From an uncultured Oscillibacter sp. (GTDB taxonomy: Bacteria > Bacillota > Clostridia > Oscillospirales > Oscillospiraceae): 50,144 nt of DNA. The DNA lies in contig NZ_UQXD01000014.1 in the NCBI RefSeq assembly GCF_900544955.1, positions 1-50,144 of the forward strand. Direction: 5' to 3'. Shown piece after piece: positions 25,535 to 34,134 of this stretch. Position 1 is the stretch's first letter; each line of letters opens with the position of its first letter. The position numbers and the translations under genes were made by a program. The notes under the pieces are model-generated. The model was not told where the DNA came from, did no database searches, and saw only the letters and a list, made by a program, of their open reading frames with translations.

Positions 25535-25870
25535 CGCGCCGTTGGCGGGACTGCGGTCCCCGGCCCGCAGCCGGCACCTCTGCGGGCTGGGAAGGCCTTT
25601 TTCCCCGCGCCAGCCTGCTGGGCAAGCCAGAGCCGCGCCCGGTGCGGCGGAAACACGGCGCCGCCTCGCATAGAATTGCATATCTAAGTTTGAGGATCAG
25701 GCGCTTGCGCCCAAAAGCGGCGAGTGCCATGCCCGCCAGGCACCGCGGTACGCACACGCCGCCGGTGCGGTCCGAAAAACTTTTTCAACAGCCAGGGAGG
25801 GAGCCGCTCCAAAAGGAGCGGCTCCCTCCCTGTTCTGCGCCGCCCGTCACCATTTGTAACCATTTTGAGG
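25535..25870. other. Intergenic region between the VOC gene and blaI
   Basis: About 340 bp without a credible gene. It contains an 8-bp inverted repeat (25563-25570 with 25580-25587) followed at a distance by TTTTT, which may terminate the VOC gene, and a long perfect inverted repeat at 25794-25831. Short open frames on both strands over 25640-25800 have arginine/alanine-rich coding of doubtful reality; the stretch looks like a dispersed intergenic repeat rather than a gene. Confidence 0.5.
25794..25831. terminator. Perfect 17-bp hairpin upstream of blaI
   Basis: Arms 25794-25810 and 25815-25831 with an AAAA loop. The flanks are not T-rich (GTTCTG on the right, GGCTGTTG on the left on the minus strand), so its role as a terminator is uncertain, but the stem is very strong and insulates the blaI promoter from upstream transcription. 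Confidence 0.55.
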
Positions 25871-25919
25871 TTGACAATTGTCTACCGACCTGTTAGGGTA
25901 ATGGTAGACAATCGTATAC
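25871..25919 (+). promoter_or_regulatory. blaI-blaR promoter with two BlaI-type operators
   Basis: TTGACA (25871-25876), 17-base spacer, TAGGGT (25894-25899). The palindrome GACAATTGTC overlaps the -35 and extends to TAC; a related dyad, GTAGACAATCGTATAC, lies at 25904-25919 past the -10. Both contain GTAGACAAT in opposite or like orientation, as expected for a repressor dimer of the BlaI/MecI type that represses its own operon. Confidence 0.75.
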
Positions 25920-25935
25920 CTTTGGAGGTGAAGAC

Positions 25936-26313
25936 ATGCAGATCAATCTGTCCGACAGCGAGTGGAAGCTGATGAACCGCCTGTGGGAGCAGGCGCCCCG
26001 CACCATCATGGAGCTGACCGCCGCGGTGCGGGAGGAGACCGGGTGGACGAAGAACACCGTCATCACCATGCTCTCCCGGCTGGAGGCCAAGGGCGCCGTC
26101 CGGCACGAGGAGGGCGGCCGGGCCAAGCGGTACTACCCCGCCATGGCCCGGGAGGACGCGGCGGCCCGGGAGACGGAGAGCTTTCTCTCCAAGGTCTATG
26201 GCGGGAGCCTGGGGCTGATGATGAGCGCCATGGTGGAGAGCCGGGCGCTGACGGAGGCGGAGATCGCGGAGCTGTCCGCCATTTTGGAACGGGCGGGAGG
26301 TGCGCAGACATGA
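25936..26313 (+). CDS. blaI: BlaI/MecI/CopY-family transcriptional repressor
   Basis: A 125-residue winged-helix repressor: LSDSEWKLMNRLWEQAP, the recognition segment WTKNTVITMLSRLEAKGAV and the wing HEEGGRAKRYYPAM, then a dimerisation tail with the FLSKVYGGSLGLMM stretch where proteins of this family are cut after signalling. It is followed, with an ATGA overlap, by a BlaR1-type metalloprotease, so the pair forms a sensor-repressor system. Dyads in its own promoter are the likely targets. GGAGGTGAAG precedes the ATG. The regulon may be limited to this operon or include other loci; no beta-lactamase is in the window. Confidence 0.9.
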   Translation: MQINLSDSEWKLMNRLWEQAPRTIMELTAAVREETGWTKNTVITMLSRLEAKGAVRHEEGGRAKRYYPAMAREDAAARETESFLSKVYGGSLGLMMSAMVESRALTEAEIAELSAILERAGGAQT

Positions 26314-29300
26314 AAGACGTGCTCTTGACATCCTCGGTGCTGATTCTCGCCCTGCTGGTCCTGCGGCGGCTGTTTCGCCGCACCATTCCCCGGCGGGCGC
26401 AGTACGCCCTGTGGGCGCTGGTTCTGGTGCGCCTTCTGGTGCCGGTGAGCCTGCCCGCCGTGGAGCACAACGTGCTCACCGCCGCCGCGCCGGTCCGGGA
26501 GACCATCTCCAGCACCCTGGAGACCCAGGCGCTGTACATCCCCATGGAGCGGGAACCGCTGGAGGAACACCCCACCGCCCCGGACCTGTCCCCGGAACGC
26601 GCCATGCCCCCCGCCGCCTCCAGCGTGTGGGTGGTGGGCGACGACGAGACCGCCGTCCGCTACCGGAGGCTGGACGCACCGGCGTTCCTCTTACAGGGCC
26701 TCTGGCTCTCCGGCGCCGCCGTGATGACGGCCCTGTTCCTGGCCGCCAACCTCCGCTTTTGGAAAATGCTCCGGCGGCGGAGAACACCCTGCCCCGTGGA
26801 GGGCTGCCGGTATCCCGTCTATCTGGTGGCGGAGGGCCTGCCCTCCCCCTGCCTGTTCGGCTTTCCCCGCCCCGCCATCTACCTCACCCCCGCCGCCTGC
26901 GCCTCCCCGGAGCGCCTGCGGCACGTGATCGCCCACGAGACCACCCACGCCCGGCACCTGGACCCTCTGTGGAGCCTGCTGCGGTGCGTGTGCCTGGCGG
27001 TGTACTGGTTCAACCCCCTGGTGTGGGCCGCCGCCGCGGCCTCCAAGGCGGACTGTGAGCTGGCCTGCGACGAGGGGGCCCTGCGGCGGCTGGGGGAGGC
27101 GGAGCGCATCCCCTACGGCCAGACCCTCCTCACCCTGATTCCGGTGCAGCGGGGGCCCGGCTCCCCCCTGCTCTCCGCCACCACCATGACGGCGGGCAAG
27201 CGGCAGCTCCGGGACCGCATCACCCGCATCGCCGGAAACCCGCAGACCGCCGCCGTGGCCCTCTTCGCCGCGGTGGCCCTGGCGGCGCTGGTGTGCATGG
27301 CCACCTTCACCGGCCCCAAGGCTCCCGGCGACCTCTCCGGCTTCACCCGGGATACTTCTGTCTCCCTGGCGGAGGCGGAACCCTGGACGGCGGAGGCGGT
27401 CCCCGTCATGGACATGGACGCCGGGGACGTCTCCTGGGTGCTGGACCGCACCACGCTGGCGGACGGCACCGTGGTGGGCTACGGGTATCTGGAGGACCGG
27501 AGCGTGGCCTACTGGTATGCCGACAGCGCCGAGGCGGAGACCCTGCACCGCTTTCTCCTCTGCCCGCCCACGGACTTCGGCGGCTATGCCGTGAAGCCGG
27601 TGTTCGACCTTCTGGGCCGCGACGGCTTCCGCGCCGCCTACGAGGCGGGAGAGGACCTGGAGCCCTACGCCGGGGAGGGCGGCGTCTACGAGGCCTGGCG
27701 CTACTACTATTTCGACGGCGGTAGGCTGTACCTCCTGGCCACCGCCCCCGGCACCGTGACGGAGAACCCCTGGCCGGGCACCCTGCTGGCCTGCACCGGC
27801 GTCGAACCGGGCGTCCTGCTCTACTTCCAGCGCGGCGGCAATCTGTACCGGGCGGAGCTGACGGCTCTGACGGCGGCGGCCTACCCCGGCTGGAAGAGCA
27901 TCGGCATGGCCTGGGACGACGGCGCCCGCCTGCTCTGCGCCACCGGCTACCGCTCGGGCGACTACGCCATGTGCCGCCGGTACGGGGCGCTGGACGGGGC
28001 GGAGCTGGTGTTCTACCGGGATGCCCGCCCCCTGGACGACCACGTGCTGGGCACCACGGAAGTGCCGGACGACGTGCTGGACGCCGCCCGCAGGCTGGTG
28101 GCCCGGCGGTACGAGGACGCCGCCGCCTCTCAGGACTGGTTCAACGCCTATGACGACTGGCGCATTGAGCACCTGGAGGAGGCCTACACCTACTCCCCCG
28201 CCGACGGCTCGGACTTCTGGGGCCGGGAGATCGAGGTCTATCAACTAAACTATGAGTTCCACACTTCCGCACCGCTGGCGGACGTCCCCCTGGCCGGGGG
28301 AATGTACGTCACGGAGGACGGCTGGGTGTGCCCCACCTATCCAGATTGCACCTACCTCCTCTTCCAGGTGGAAAACGGCAAACGGACCTTCCTGTACGCC
28401 GTGATGGAGAACGACTGCTCCCCCGGAACGCCGCTGTTTACGGAGGATATGGAGCGCACCTTCCTGGAAAACGGCGAGCTCACCGTGGCGGGCATGACCC
28501 CGGAGAGCCTCTGGACCCTGTTTCGGCAGGAACCGGCCGCCGCCATTTCCCGGCTCTCCTCCTGCTACGACGACGAGCGGGACCTGGGGTGCCGCGCCCT
28601 CTCCTGGGAGGCGGCGGCCCTGGACGACGCGGGCAGGTCGAGCCTCTTTCAGTTCCTGAACGGACTCGGCCTCACCGGGCGGGACGCCCAGACCCTGGAC
28701 CTGCTGCGCTACCACGCCGGAGACCTGTCCTACGACACCCTGCCCCAGGAGGTGCTGGGCCTCTACACGGAGGTGGCGGCGGCCTATGCCTGGGGGCGGC
28801 GGGCGGCTGCGCCCTACCTCTACTTCATCAGCGAGGAGCACCGGGACCTGGAGCTGAACAGCGGCGCCGACGTCCCCCAGTACCTGCAACTCGAGTACGG
28901 CCGCTGGATCAACCCCGGCCTCTACGCCGTGGTGGTGCGCGTCACAGACGCCGACGGCCGGCTCAAGCGAACCCCCCACAACTACTGCTTTGCCGCCCTC
29001 ATCGACGGCCGGTGGCAGTGGGTGGGCAACGTGGACTACCTTCCGGCGGAGCTGCGCCAGGGCCTGGACGCCGCGCGGTACGACTATTTCGATCCCAGCT
29101 TCCTGGGCACCCTCGCGGACACCCACGCGGAGCTCACGGCCCCGGAGCAGCCTCCCACCGAGAGCGAGCTGCACCGCGCCATTCTCGCCAGCCGGCGGCG
29201 GGCCACCGGCCACACCTTCGATTTCTACGCCGAGGCCCACCGCGTTCTGGATGAAAAGACAGCCGGCGACACCTACACGGCGTATCTCATGGTCCACTAC

Positions 29301-30380
29301 GCCGCCTACACCCTGTCAAACGGCGTTTGGACCGCCGACGTGGACGGCCAGTTCCCCGCCGCCGCCACCTTCACCGCCCGGGACGGCAAGTGGGCGCTGT
29401 CCGAATACTGGGAGCCGCGGGGCGGCGGACAGTATGGGCCGGACATCCAGGCAAACTTCACGGAAACGGCGGCGGACGCCCTGTTCTCCGACGGCGCCGG
29501 CGGCTGGTGGGACGGTCTTGCCGCCCAGTGCCGCGACGCGGCGGACCGGCACTTCTCCGAAATCGTGCCCCACACGGTTGCCTCCCTCTCCCCGGTGTAC
29601 GCCGTTCCCGGCGACAAGGGCCGCTTCCCCGTCCTCCAGTTTGACTCCTACGGCGCGGCCCACGCCTATGTCCTGGGTCAATTGGACCGGACCATCGGCG
29701 TGGAGGAGAGCGTCTCCATGGAGGACGGGACCACCGTCTTCCGGGGCGCCGAGGCGCACAGCCTGGCCCCCGTGCTGTACCTGGTGGACCCAAGCGGCAC
29801 GGCGGCACGCCTCCCCGCGCCGAAGACGGCGTCCTCCATCGCCCGGAATCTCCGGGTGGACGGCTATACCTTCACCTATCAATACTCTCTGGCGGACTAT
29901 GACGACCGGGCCTGCTTCGCCGTGGAGCCCCGGAGCGGCACCTACTCCGTGACGGACGTCTCCCCCTGGACCCGGACCAAGGCCCTGCCGCTGCCGCAAA
30001 ATCCCCCCTCCTACGAGGAGACCCTGGCCCAGCTCACCGCCTCCCACACCATCGTTCAGCAGTGGGAGGGGGAGGAGGCCCTGGTGGTGGAGGCCGCGGA
30101 GCAGGGCGCCCCCCATGCCGATTCCAGTCTGTACCTGGTGCTGAAAACCGGCGGAATCCTCAACCTGCCGGACCCGCCCAGGGTCGGCATGTGGGAGACC
30201 GCTGAATTGAGCGATATCACCTTCTCCGAAGGAAGGGTGGTGTACCTGGCCTCCTTCGACCACCGGGCGGGCACCTTCCTGGGCGGCCCGGAGGAGGACG
30301 TCTACCACGAGGCCGGCACCTATACCTACGACGTGAACTGGAAGGACGGCGTTCTCACGGAATCCTTCCTGGCCAACTAG
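26310..30380 (+). CDS. BlaR1-type M56 family metallopeptidase with very long ectodomain
   Basis: A 1,356-residue sensor-protease. The N-terminal third is a normal M56 module: membrane segments near residues 3-20, 30-50 and 120-145, zinc site H209-ETT-H213 in VIAHETTHARHLDP, third ligand near Glu250 in DCELACDEGAL, and a last segment at about 313-333. BlaR1 proteins are usually about 600 residues and end in a penicillin-binding domain; here about 1,020 outside residues follow and no S-x-x-K/S-x-N/K-T-G set is evident. Near 965-1055 is the segment YLMVHYAAYTLSNG ... FTARDGKWALSEYWEPRGGG, a domain I know from C-termini of clostridial M56 proteins. The start ATG overlaps the blaI stop; the frame's longer upstream extension is antisense-like. 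Confidence 0.85.
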   Translation: MKDVLLTSSVLILALLVLRRLFRRTIPRRAQYALWALVLVRLLVPVSLPAVEHNVLTAAAPVRETISSTLETQALYIPMEREPLEEHPTAPDLSPERAMPPAASSVWVVGDDETAVRYRRLDAPAFLLQGLWLSGAAVMTALFLAANLRFWKMLRRRRTPCPVEGCRYPVYLVAEGLPSPCLFGFPRPAIYLTPAACASPERLRHVIAHETTHARHLDPLWSLLRCVCLAVYWFNPLVWAAAAASKADCELACDEGALRRLGEAERIPYGQTLLTLIPVQRGPGSPLLSATTMTAGKRQLRDRITRIAGNPQTAAVALFAAVALAALVCMATFTGPKAPGDLSGFTRDTSVSLAEAEPWTAEAVPVMDMDAGDVSWVLDRTTLADGTVVGYGYLEDRSVAYWYADSAEAETLHRFLLCPPTDFGGYAVKPVFDLLGRDGFRAAYEAGEDLEPYAGEGGVYEAWRYYYFDGGRLYLLATAPGTVTENPWPGTLLACTGVEPGVLLYFQRGGNLYRAELTALTAAAYPGWKSIGMAWDDGARLLCATGYRSGDYAMCRRYGALDGAELVFYRDARPLDDHVLGTTEVPDDVLDAARRLVARRYEDAAASQDWFNAYDDWRIEHLEEAYTYSPADGSDFWGREIEVYQLNYEFHTSAPLADVPLAGGMYVTEDGWVCPTYPDCTYLLFQVENGKRTFLYAVMENDCSPGTPLFTEDMERTFLENGELTVAGMTPESLWTLFRQEPAAAISRLSSCYDDERDLGCRALSWEAAALDDAGRSSLFQFLNGLGLTGRDAQTLDLLRYHAGDLSYDTLPQEVLGLYTEVAAAYAWGRRAAAPYLYFISEEHRDLELNSGADVPQYLQLEYGRWINPGLYAVVVRVTDADGRLKRTPHNYCFAALIDGRWQWVGNVDYLPAELRQGLDAARYDYFDPSFLGTLADTHAELTAPEQPPTESELHRAILASRRRATGHTFDFYAEAHRVLDEKTAGDTYTAYLMVHYAAYTLSNGVWTADVDGQFPAAATFTARDGKWALSEYWEPRGGGQYGPDIQANFTETAADALFSDGAGGWWDGLAAQCRDAADRHFSEIVPHTVASLSPVYAVPGDKGRFPVLQFDSYGAAHAYVLGQLDRTIGVEESVSMEDGTTVFRGAEAHSLAPVLYLVDPSGTAARLPAPKTASSIARNLRVDGYTFTYQYSLADYDDRACFAVEPRSGTYSVTDVSPWTRTKALPLPQNPPSYEETLAQLTASHTIVQQWEGEEALVVEAAEQGAPHADSSLYLVLKTGGILNLPDPPRVGMWETAELSDITFSEGRVVYLASFDHRAGTFLGGPEEDVYHEAGTYTYDVNWKDGVLTESFLAN

Positions 30381-30392
30381 TCCTTTTCTTTT

Positions 30393-30429
30393 CCTCCTGT
30401 TTCGGGTATACTCGAAACAGGAGGATTTT
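30393..30429 (+). promoter_or_regulatory. Hairpin enclosing a -10-like loop and the ribosome site of the rhodanese gene
   Basis: A perfect 12-bp stem (30393-30404 with 30413-30424) with loop GGTATACT, followed by ATTTTT. It works as a terminator for the M56 gene, yet its 3' arm contains AGGAGG, the only ribosome site for the rhodanese ATG at 30433, and the loop holds TATACT, a good -10. Read-through RNA would hide the ribosome site; RNA started in the loop would not. Confidence 0.6.
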
Positions 30430-30432
30430 TCT

Positions 30433-30828
30433 ATGAAACAGTTTTTTCTGCTGGCACTGCTGATCGTCTGCGCGGCGGCGGCGCTGAAGCTCTACACCGC
30501 CAAGGCCCCCGGCGGCGAAAAGCAAACCCTGACGGCGGCGGAGGCCAAGGCGCGCCTGGACTCCGGAGACCCGGTGGTGGTGCTGGACGTGCGGACCCAG
30601 GCGGAGTACGGCGAGGGCCACATCCCCGGCGCCCTGTGCCTCCCCAACGAGACCATCGGCGGCGAGGCCCCGGCGGCCCTGCCGGACAAGGACGCGGAGA
30701 TTCTGGTGTACTGCCGCTCCGGCCGCCGCAGCGCGGAGGCCGCCCGAAAGCTGACGGAGCTGGGCTACACCCGGGTGTTCGACTTCGGCGGCATCCAGAG
30801 CTGGCCCTACGAGACCACCGCGGAGTGA
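30433..30828 (+). CDS. Membrane-anchored rhodanese-like protein
   Basis: A 131-residue protein with an uncleaved-looking N-terminal membrane segment (MKQFFLLALLIVCAAAALKL; the Cys lacks a proper lipobox) and a rhodanese domain facing outside. It contains VVVLDVRTQAEYGEGHIPGA and the active-site loop VYCRSGRRSAEAA with Cys94, then GGIQSWPYET near the end. Rhodaneses move sulfane sulfur or act in thiol redox reactions; the partner is unknown. It lies 52 bp after the M56 gene behind a hairpin and ends at a strong terminator. Confidence 0.88.
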   Translation: MKQFFLLALLIVCAAAALKLYTAKAPGGEKQTLTAAEAKARLDSGDPVVVLDVRTQAEYGEGHIPGALCLPNETIGGEAPAALPDKDAEILVYCRSGRRSAEAARKLTELGYTRVFDFGGIQSWPYETTAE

Positions 30829-30840
30829 CCCGCGGGGACA

Positions 30841-30878
30841 AAAAAAAAGAGACAAGCTGCGGCTTGTCTCTTTTCTTA
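30841..30878. terminator. Bidirectional terminator between the rhodanese and DHHW genes
   Basis: A 13-bp stem (30845-30857 with 30862-30874) with loop TGCG, flanked by A's on the left and T's on the right, between two convergent genes. It should act in both directions. Confidence 0.9.
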
Positions 30879-30899
30879 TTCTCTCCGGCGGGATGGGCG

Positions 30900-32015
30900 T
30901 CACTGGGTCAGCAGCGCCAGATTCCGGTCGGAGATGAAATTGGGGATGCTGTACACCACGCAGATCTGATCCACGCCGTTTTCCGCCGCGTACCGGACCG
31001 CCGGGGCCCGGTAATACCGCAGGTCCAGCAGATGGACCTCGGAAAACCGCTGGGCCAGGAAGGGGGCCAGGGCGTCGGAGTAGGAGTCCCGGATCAGCAG
31101 GAGCTTCTCCCCTCCGGCCAGGGCCTCGTTCCGGATGACGCACAGAGGCTGGTTCCCCCCCAGGAAGGCGGCGTACTGGTCCTTCACCGCAAGGTAGGAC
31201 CGCTCGTACAGCGGGGCCGGAGCCGCCGCTCCGGTGCGCCAGGAGGTGACGGTCAGGCCATCCTCCTCCACCCAGAACTCCATGGTGTCCGGCGGCAGCC
31301 AGTGGACGCCGGAGGTGGAGTACAGCGTGCCGCGGAAGCTCTCCGACGCGGTTTCCTGTGTAAAGTCCTCCGCCTTTAATGGCTCCTTCCCCAGGGCTTC
31401 CAGGAGGGCGTTGGCCCCGTAGAAGGCCCCCAGGGTGGTCCAGTGGTGGTCCGTGCGGTAGAAGATGGGCTCCCCGGCGTGGGCGGCCAGGGCGGAGCGG
31501 AAGTCCACCAGGGGCAGCCCCGTCTCCGCCGCGCCGCGCAGCAGCTGCGTCTGGTCCCAGCTCTCCGCCCCGGCGGGCAGTTTCTCCTGCCACACCTCCG
31601 CCGCGGAGGGGATCAGCCCCAGGGTCACGGGGACCTCCGCCCGCTCCGCCAGGGACGCGGCGTAGCCCAGGTTCTTCTCCGCCTGCTCCCCCTCCGGCGG
31701 CTCCACCTTGGCAATCAGGGTGTCGCCGCAGAGGTAGACGCCGTTGAACGCCGTCTTGCCCAGAACCTGCTCCGCCCGGGCCTTCAGGCCCGTCCAGCCG
31801 TCCCGCATGGGAAACTGGTCCGCGAAGTAGGTCTCCACCGCCGCTGTGTAGCTGCCGTCCGCCAGGGCGGACCAGGAGAACGCCGGCACCTGGGCCAGGG
31901 TCCGGTTCTCCGCGTCGGACCGCTCCCGGTCCGGCAGCGCCAGGTGCCACGCCAGCATGCCCCCCAAAAAGAGGCAGAAAAAGGCCGCGAGCGCGCGGCT
32001 GTATGCCTTTGTCAT
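30900..32015 (-). CDS. DHHW-family protein (AlgX/AlgJ-like, envelope O-acylation)
   Basis: A 371-residue protein with an N-terminal membrane segment (about 8-27) and an outer SGNH-like domain. It has ENRTLAQVPAFSW, the DGWTGLKARAEQ region, the RTDHHWTTLGA motif that names the family, and LLLIRDSYSDALAPFL with the Ser of the hydrolase fold. Relatives work with MBOAT proteins to transfer acetyl groups to surface polysaccharides. It follows the MBOAT gene by 13 bp. The acceptor polymer is unknown. Confidence 0.88.
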   Translation of the reverse strand: MTKAYSRALAAFFCLFLGGMLAWHLALPDRERSDAENRTLAQVPAFSWSALADGSYTAAVETYFADQFPMRDGWTGLKARAEQVLGKTAFNGVYLCGDTLIAKVEPPEGEQAEKNLGYAASLAERAEVPVTLGLIPSAAEVWQEKLPAGAESWDQTQLLRGAAETGLPLVDFRSALAAHAGEPIFYRTDHHWTTLGAFYGANALLEALGKEPLKAEDFTQETASESFRGTLYSTSGVHWLPPDTMEFWVEEDGLTVTSWRTGAAAPAPLYERSYLAVKDQYAAFLGGNQPLCVIRNEALAGGEKLLLIRDSYSDALAPFLAQRFSEVHLLDLRYYRAPAVRYAAENGVDQICVVYSIPNFISDRNLALLTQ

Positions 32016-32028
32016 CAGCGGCCTCCTC

Positions 32029-33423
32029 TCAAAACCGGAAGTACAGGAAGGGATTGTAGCTACCGTCCACCAGATAGGCGGTGCAGGCCACCAGCCCCAG
32101 GCCCATCAGCACCGGGGTCAGAGCCTGCCGCGCCCGCTCCGGCAGGCGGGCCCAGCCGTCCCGGCCCAGGGTGGTGGAGGCCAGCGCCAGCACCAGCAGC
32201 GTGACGGCGTAGCTGCGCAGGCGGTAGCCGTCCGCCGCGCTCCACAGCGGGGCGTCGCCGAAACAGGCCGCCAGATACCGCCCGCACACCCCCAGGTCCT
32301 CCATGGCGAAGATGCCCCAGCCCAGAAAGACCACCACCAGGGTGTAGACGTGCTTCACGGCGGCTGGGACGTGCTCCAGAAGGCCCCGCAGCAAATACTT
32401 CTCCAGCATCAGCCAGCAGAAGAAGTACAGCCCCCACAGCACGAAGTTCCAGCTGGCGCCGTGCCAGAAGCCGGTGCAAAACCACACGATGAAGATGTTC
32501 CGGACGGTCCGCGCCGTGCCGCGGCGGTTGCCTCCCAGGGGAATGTAGAGATACTCCCGGAACCAGCCGGTGAGGGACATGTGCCACCGCCGCCAAAACT
32601 CCGTCACCGAGGCGGAGAGGTAGGGGTAGTCGAAGTTCTCCAAAAAGCGAAAGCCGAACATCCGCCCCAGGCCGATGGCCATGTCGGAGTAGCCGGAGAA
32701 GTCGAAGTAAATCTGGAAGCCGAAGGCCGCAAGGCCCATCCAGCCCCCCGCCGCCGTCAGCGTTCCGGCGGCCTGGGACGCCAGGCACTCCTCCCACAGG
32801 GCGCCCACGGCGTTGGCCAGCAGCACCTTCTTCGCCAGGCCCACGCAGAACCGGCGGGCGCCCAGGGCGAAATCCTCCGCCGTGTTCACCCGGTGGTCCA
32901 GCTCCCGGGCCACCGACTTGTACTGGACGATGGGCCCGGCGATCAGCTGGGGGAACATGGTGACGAAGGCGCCGAACTTCACCATGTTCCGCTGCACCGG
33001 GGCGTCCCCCCGGTAGACGTCGATGGTGTAGCTCATGGTCTGGAAGGTGAAAAAGGAGATGCCGATGGGCAGGGGAATGCCCATCTGGGGCAGGTTCACG
33101 CCGGGGAGCAGGCTCAGGTTGGCCGCCAGGAAGTCCCAATACTTGAAAAAGCCCAGCAGCAGCAGATTGAACACCACCGACTGCCCCACAAACCACCGGG
33201 CCTTTTTGTCGTCCGCCCGGTACTTCTCCACCAGCATCCCGTGGGTATAGTCGATGAGGATGGACAGCACCATGATGGACACATACACCGGCTCGCCCCA
33301 GCCGTAGAAAAACAGGCTCACCAGCAGCAGCACCCAGTTCCGCCACCGGAGGGGCGTCAAAAAGTACAGCGCCAGCGTCACCGGCAGATAGGCAAATAAA
33401 AAGGTCAGGCTGCTGAAAATCAA
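32029..33423 (-). CDS. MBOAT-family O-acyltransferase (AlgI/DltB-like)
   Basis: A 464-residue multi-spanning membrane protein that carries acyl groups across the membrane for polymer O-acetylation. Typical parts are FFTFQTMSYTIDVYRG, FPQLIAGPIVQYK, FDFSGYSDMAIGLGRMFGF, TEFWRRWHMSLTGWFREYLYIPLGGN and the catalytic His321 in TGFWHGASWNFVLWG. It starts a DUF4358-MBOAT-DHHW set on the minus strand, though a GC-rich hairpin separates it from the DUF4358 gene. Confidence 0.93.
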   Translation of the reverse strand: MIFSSLTFLFAYLPVTLALYFLTPLRWRNWVLLLVSLFFYGWGEPVYVSIMVLSILIDYTHGMLVEKYRADDKKARWFVGQSVVFNLLLLGFFKYWDFLAANLSLLPGVNLPQMGIPLPIGISFFTFQTMSYTIDVYRGDAPVQRNMVKFGAFVTMFPQLIAGPIVQYKSVARELDHRVNTAEDFALGARRFCVGLAKKVLLANAVGALWEECLASQAAGTLTAAGGWMGLAAFGFQIYFDFSGYSDMAIGLGRMFGFRFLENFDYPYLSASVTEFWRRWHMSLTGWFREYLYIPLGGNRRGTARTVRNIFIVWFCTGFWHGASWNFVLWGLYFFCWLMLEKYLLRGLLEHVPAAVKHVYTLVVVFLGWGIFAMEDLGVCGRYLAACFGDAPLWSAADGYRLRSYAVTLLVLALASTTLGRDGWARLPERARQALTPVLMGLGLVACTAYLVDGSYNPFLYFRF

Positions 33424-33450
33424 GGCGTCTCCTCCCCTTTCCGCAAGAAT

Positions 33451-33475
33451 GCGGCCGCAGCGCTGCTGCGGCCGC
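33451..33475. terminator. GC-rich hairpin between DUF4358 and MBOAT genes
   Basis: A perfect 11-bp stem (33451-33461 with 33465-33475) with a 3-base loop, 18 bp after the DUF4358 stop on the minus strand. No T-tract follows, so it may be an RNA-stabilising or attenuating hairpin rather than a full terminator. Confidence 0.45.
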
Positions 33476-33492
33476 GTGTTCCGGTTCCCGGC

Positions 33493-33975
33493 TCAGGCAA
33501 ACAGGTCATTGAACTGGTCCGCAAGCTCCGTCTGGTGCTCCGCAGAGGCGATCATGGCCACGTAGGTCCCCTGCTGGATCACGGCGCCCTTGCCCCAGGC
33601 CTCCATGGACTCGGGATACCAGGCGCCGCCCTCGGCCTGGGTGTCGATCCGGTCTTGGAGAATGGCGGCGGCCTTGGAGGCGTCCTCCTCCGTCTTGCAC
33701 TGGAGGAACACCACCTCATTCACCACAGCGCTCATCATGGGCATCTTGGCCACGAACTGCTCCGTCTCGATGTCGGAGAGGCCGGGATAGTAGGTCTCCA
33801 GCATCTCCCCCTCGATATCCGTCATATAGCCCCCGCCCCAGTCGTAGCGCTCCTCCAGGCCGCTGTAAAAGTCCGTCAGATCGGCGTCCGCCGTCTCGCC
33901 GCCCTTTCCGCCGCAGGCGGTCAGCAGTCCCACAACCAGCAGGGCCCCCAGGGCCAGTGTCATCCATTTCTTCAT
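33493..33975 (-). CDS. DUF4358-type lipoprotein
   Basis: A 160-residue secreted lipoprotein: signal MKKWMTLALGALLVVGLLTAC, with the lipobox LTAC placing the lipid-modified Cys at residue 21, then a short Gly/Asp-rich linker and a globular domain with DIEGEMLETYYPGL, MMSAVVNEVVFLQCKTEEDA and EHQTELADQFNDLF. These resemble DUF4358 proteins, which in Clostridia are commonly next to MBOAT and DHHW genes. A role in the same envelope acylation process is inferred from context. AGAGAGGAAACAAGC precedes the ATG. Confidence 0.82.
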   Translation of the reverse strand: MKKWMTLALGALLVVGLLTACGGKGGETADADLTDFYSGLEERYDWGGGYMTDIEGEMLETYYPGLSDIETEQFVAKMPMMSAVVNEVVFLQCKTEEDASKAAAILQDRIDTQAEGGAWYPESMEAWGKGAVIQQGTYVAMIASAEHQTELADQFNDLFA

Positions 33976-34134
33976 GCTTGTTTCCTCTCTGTTCCATTGT
34001 GATTTCCCGTATATAGACGGGCCCCCATGGGAAAAGGTTCCCTCTTAGCATTCCCAAAATGGGGCAATTTCTTTCTTTTGGCCGGAAACCGGCCCAGCGG
34101 CACGGGCGGCCAAGGACAAGTTTTTTTCCTCTGC

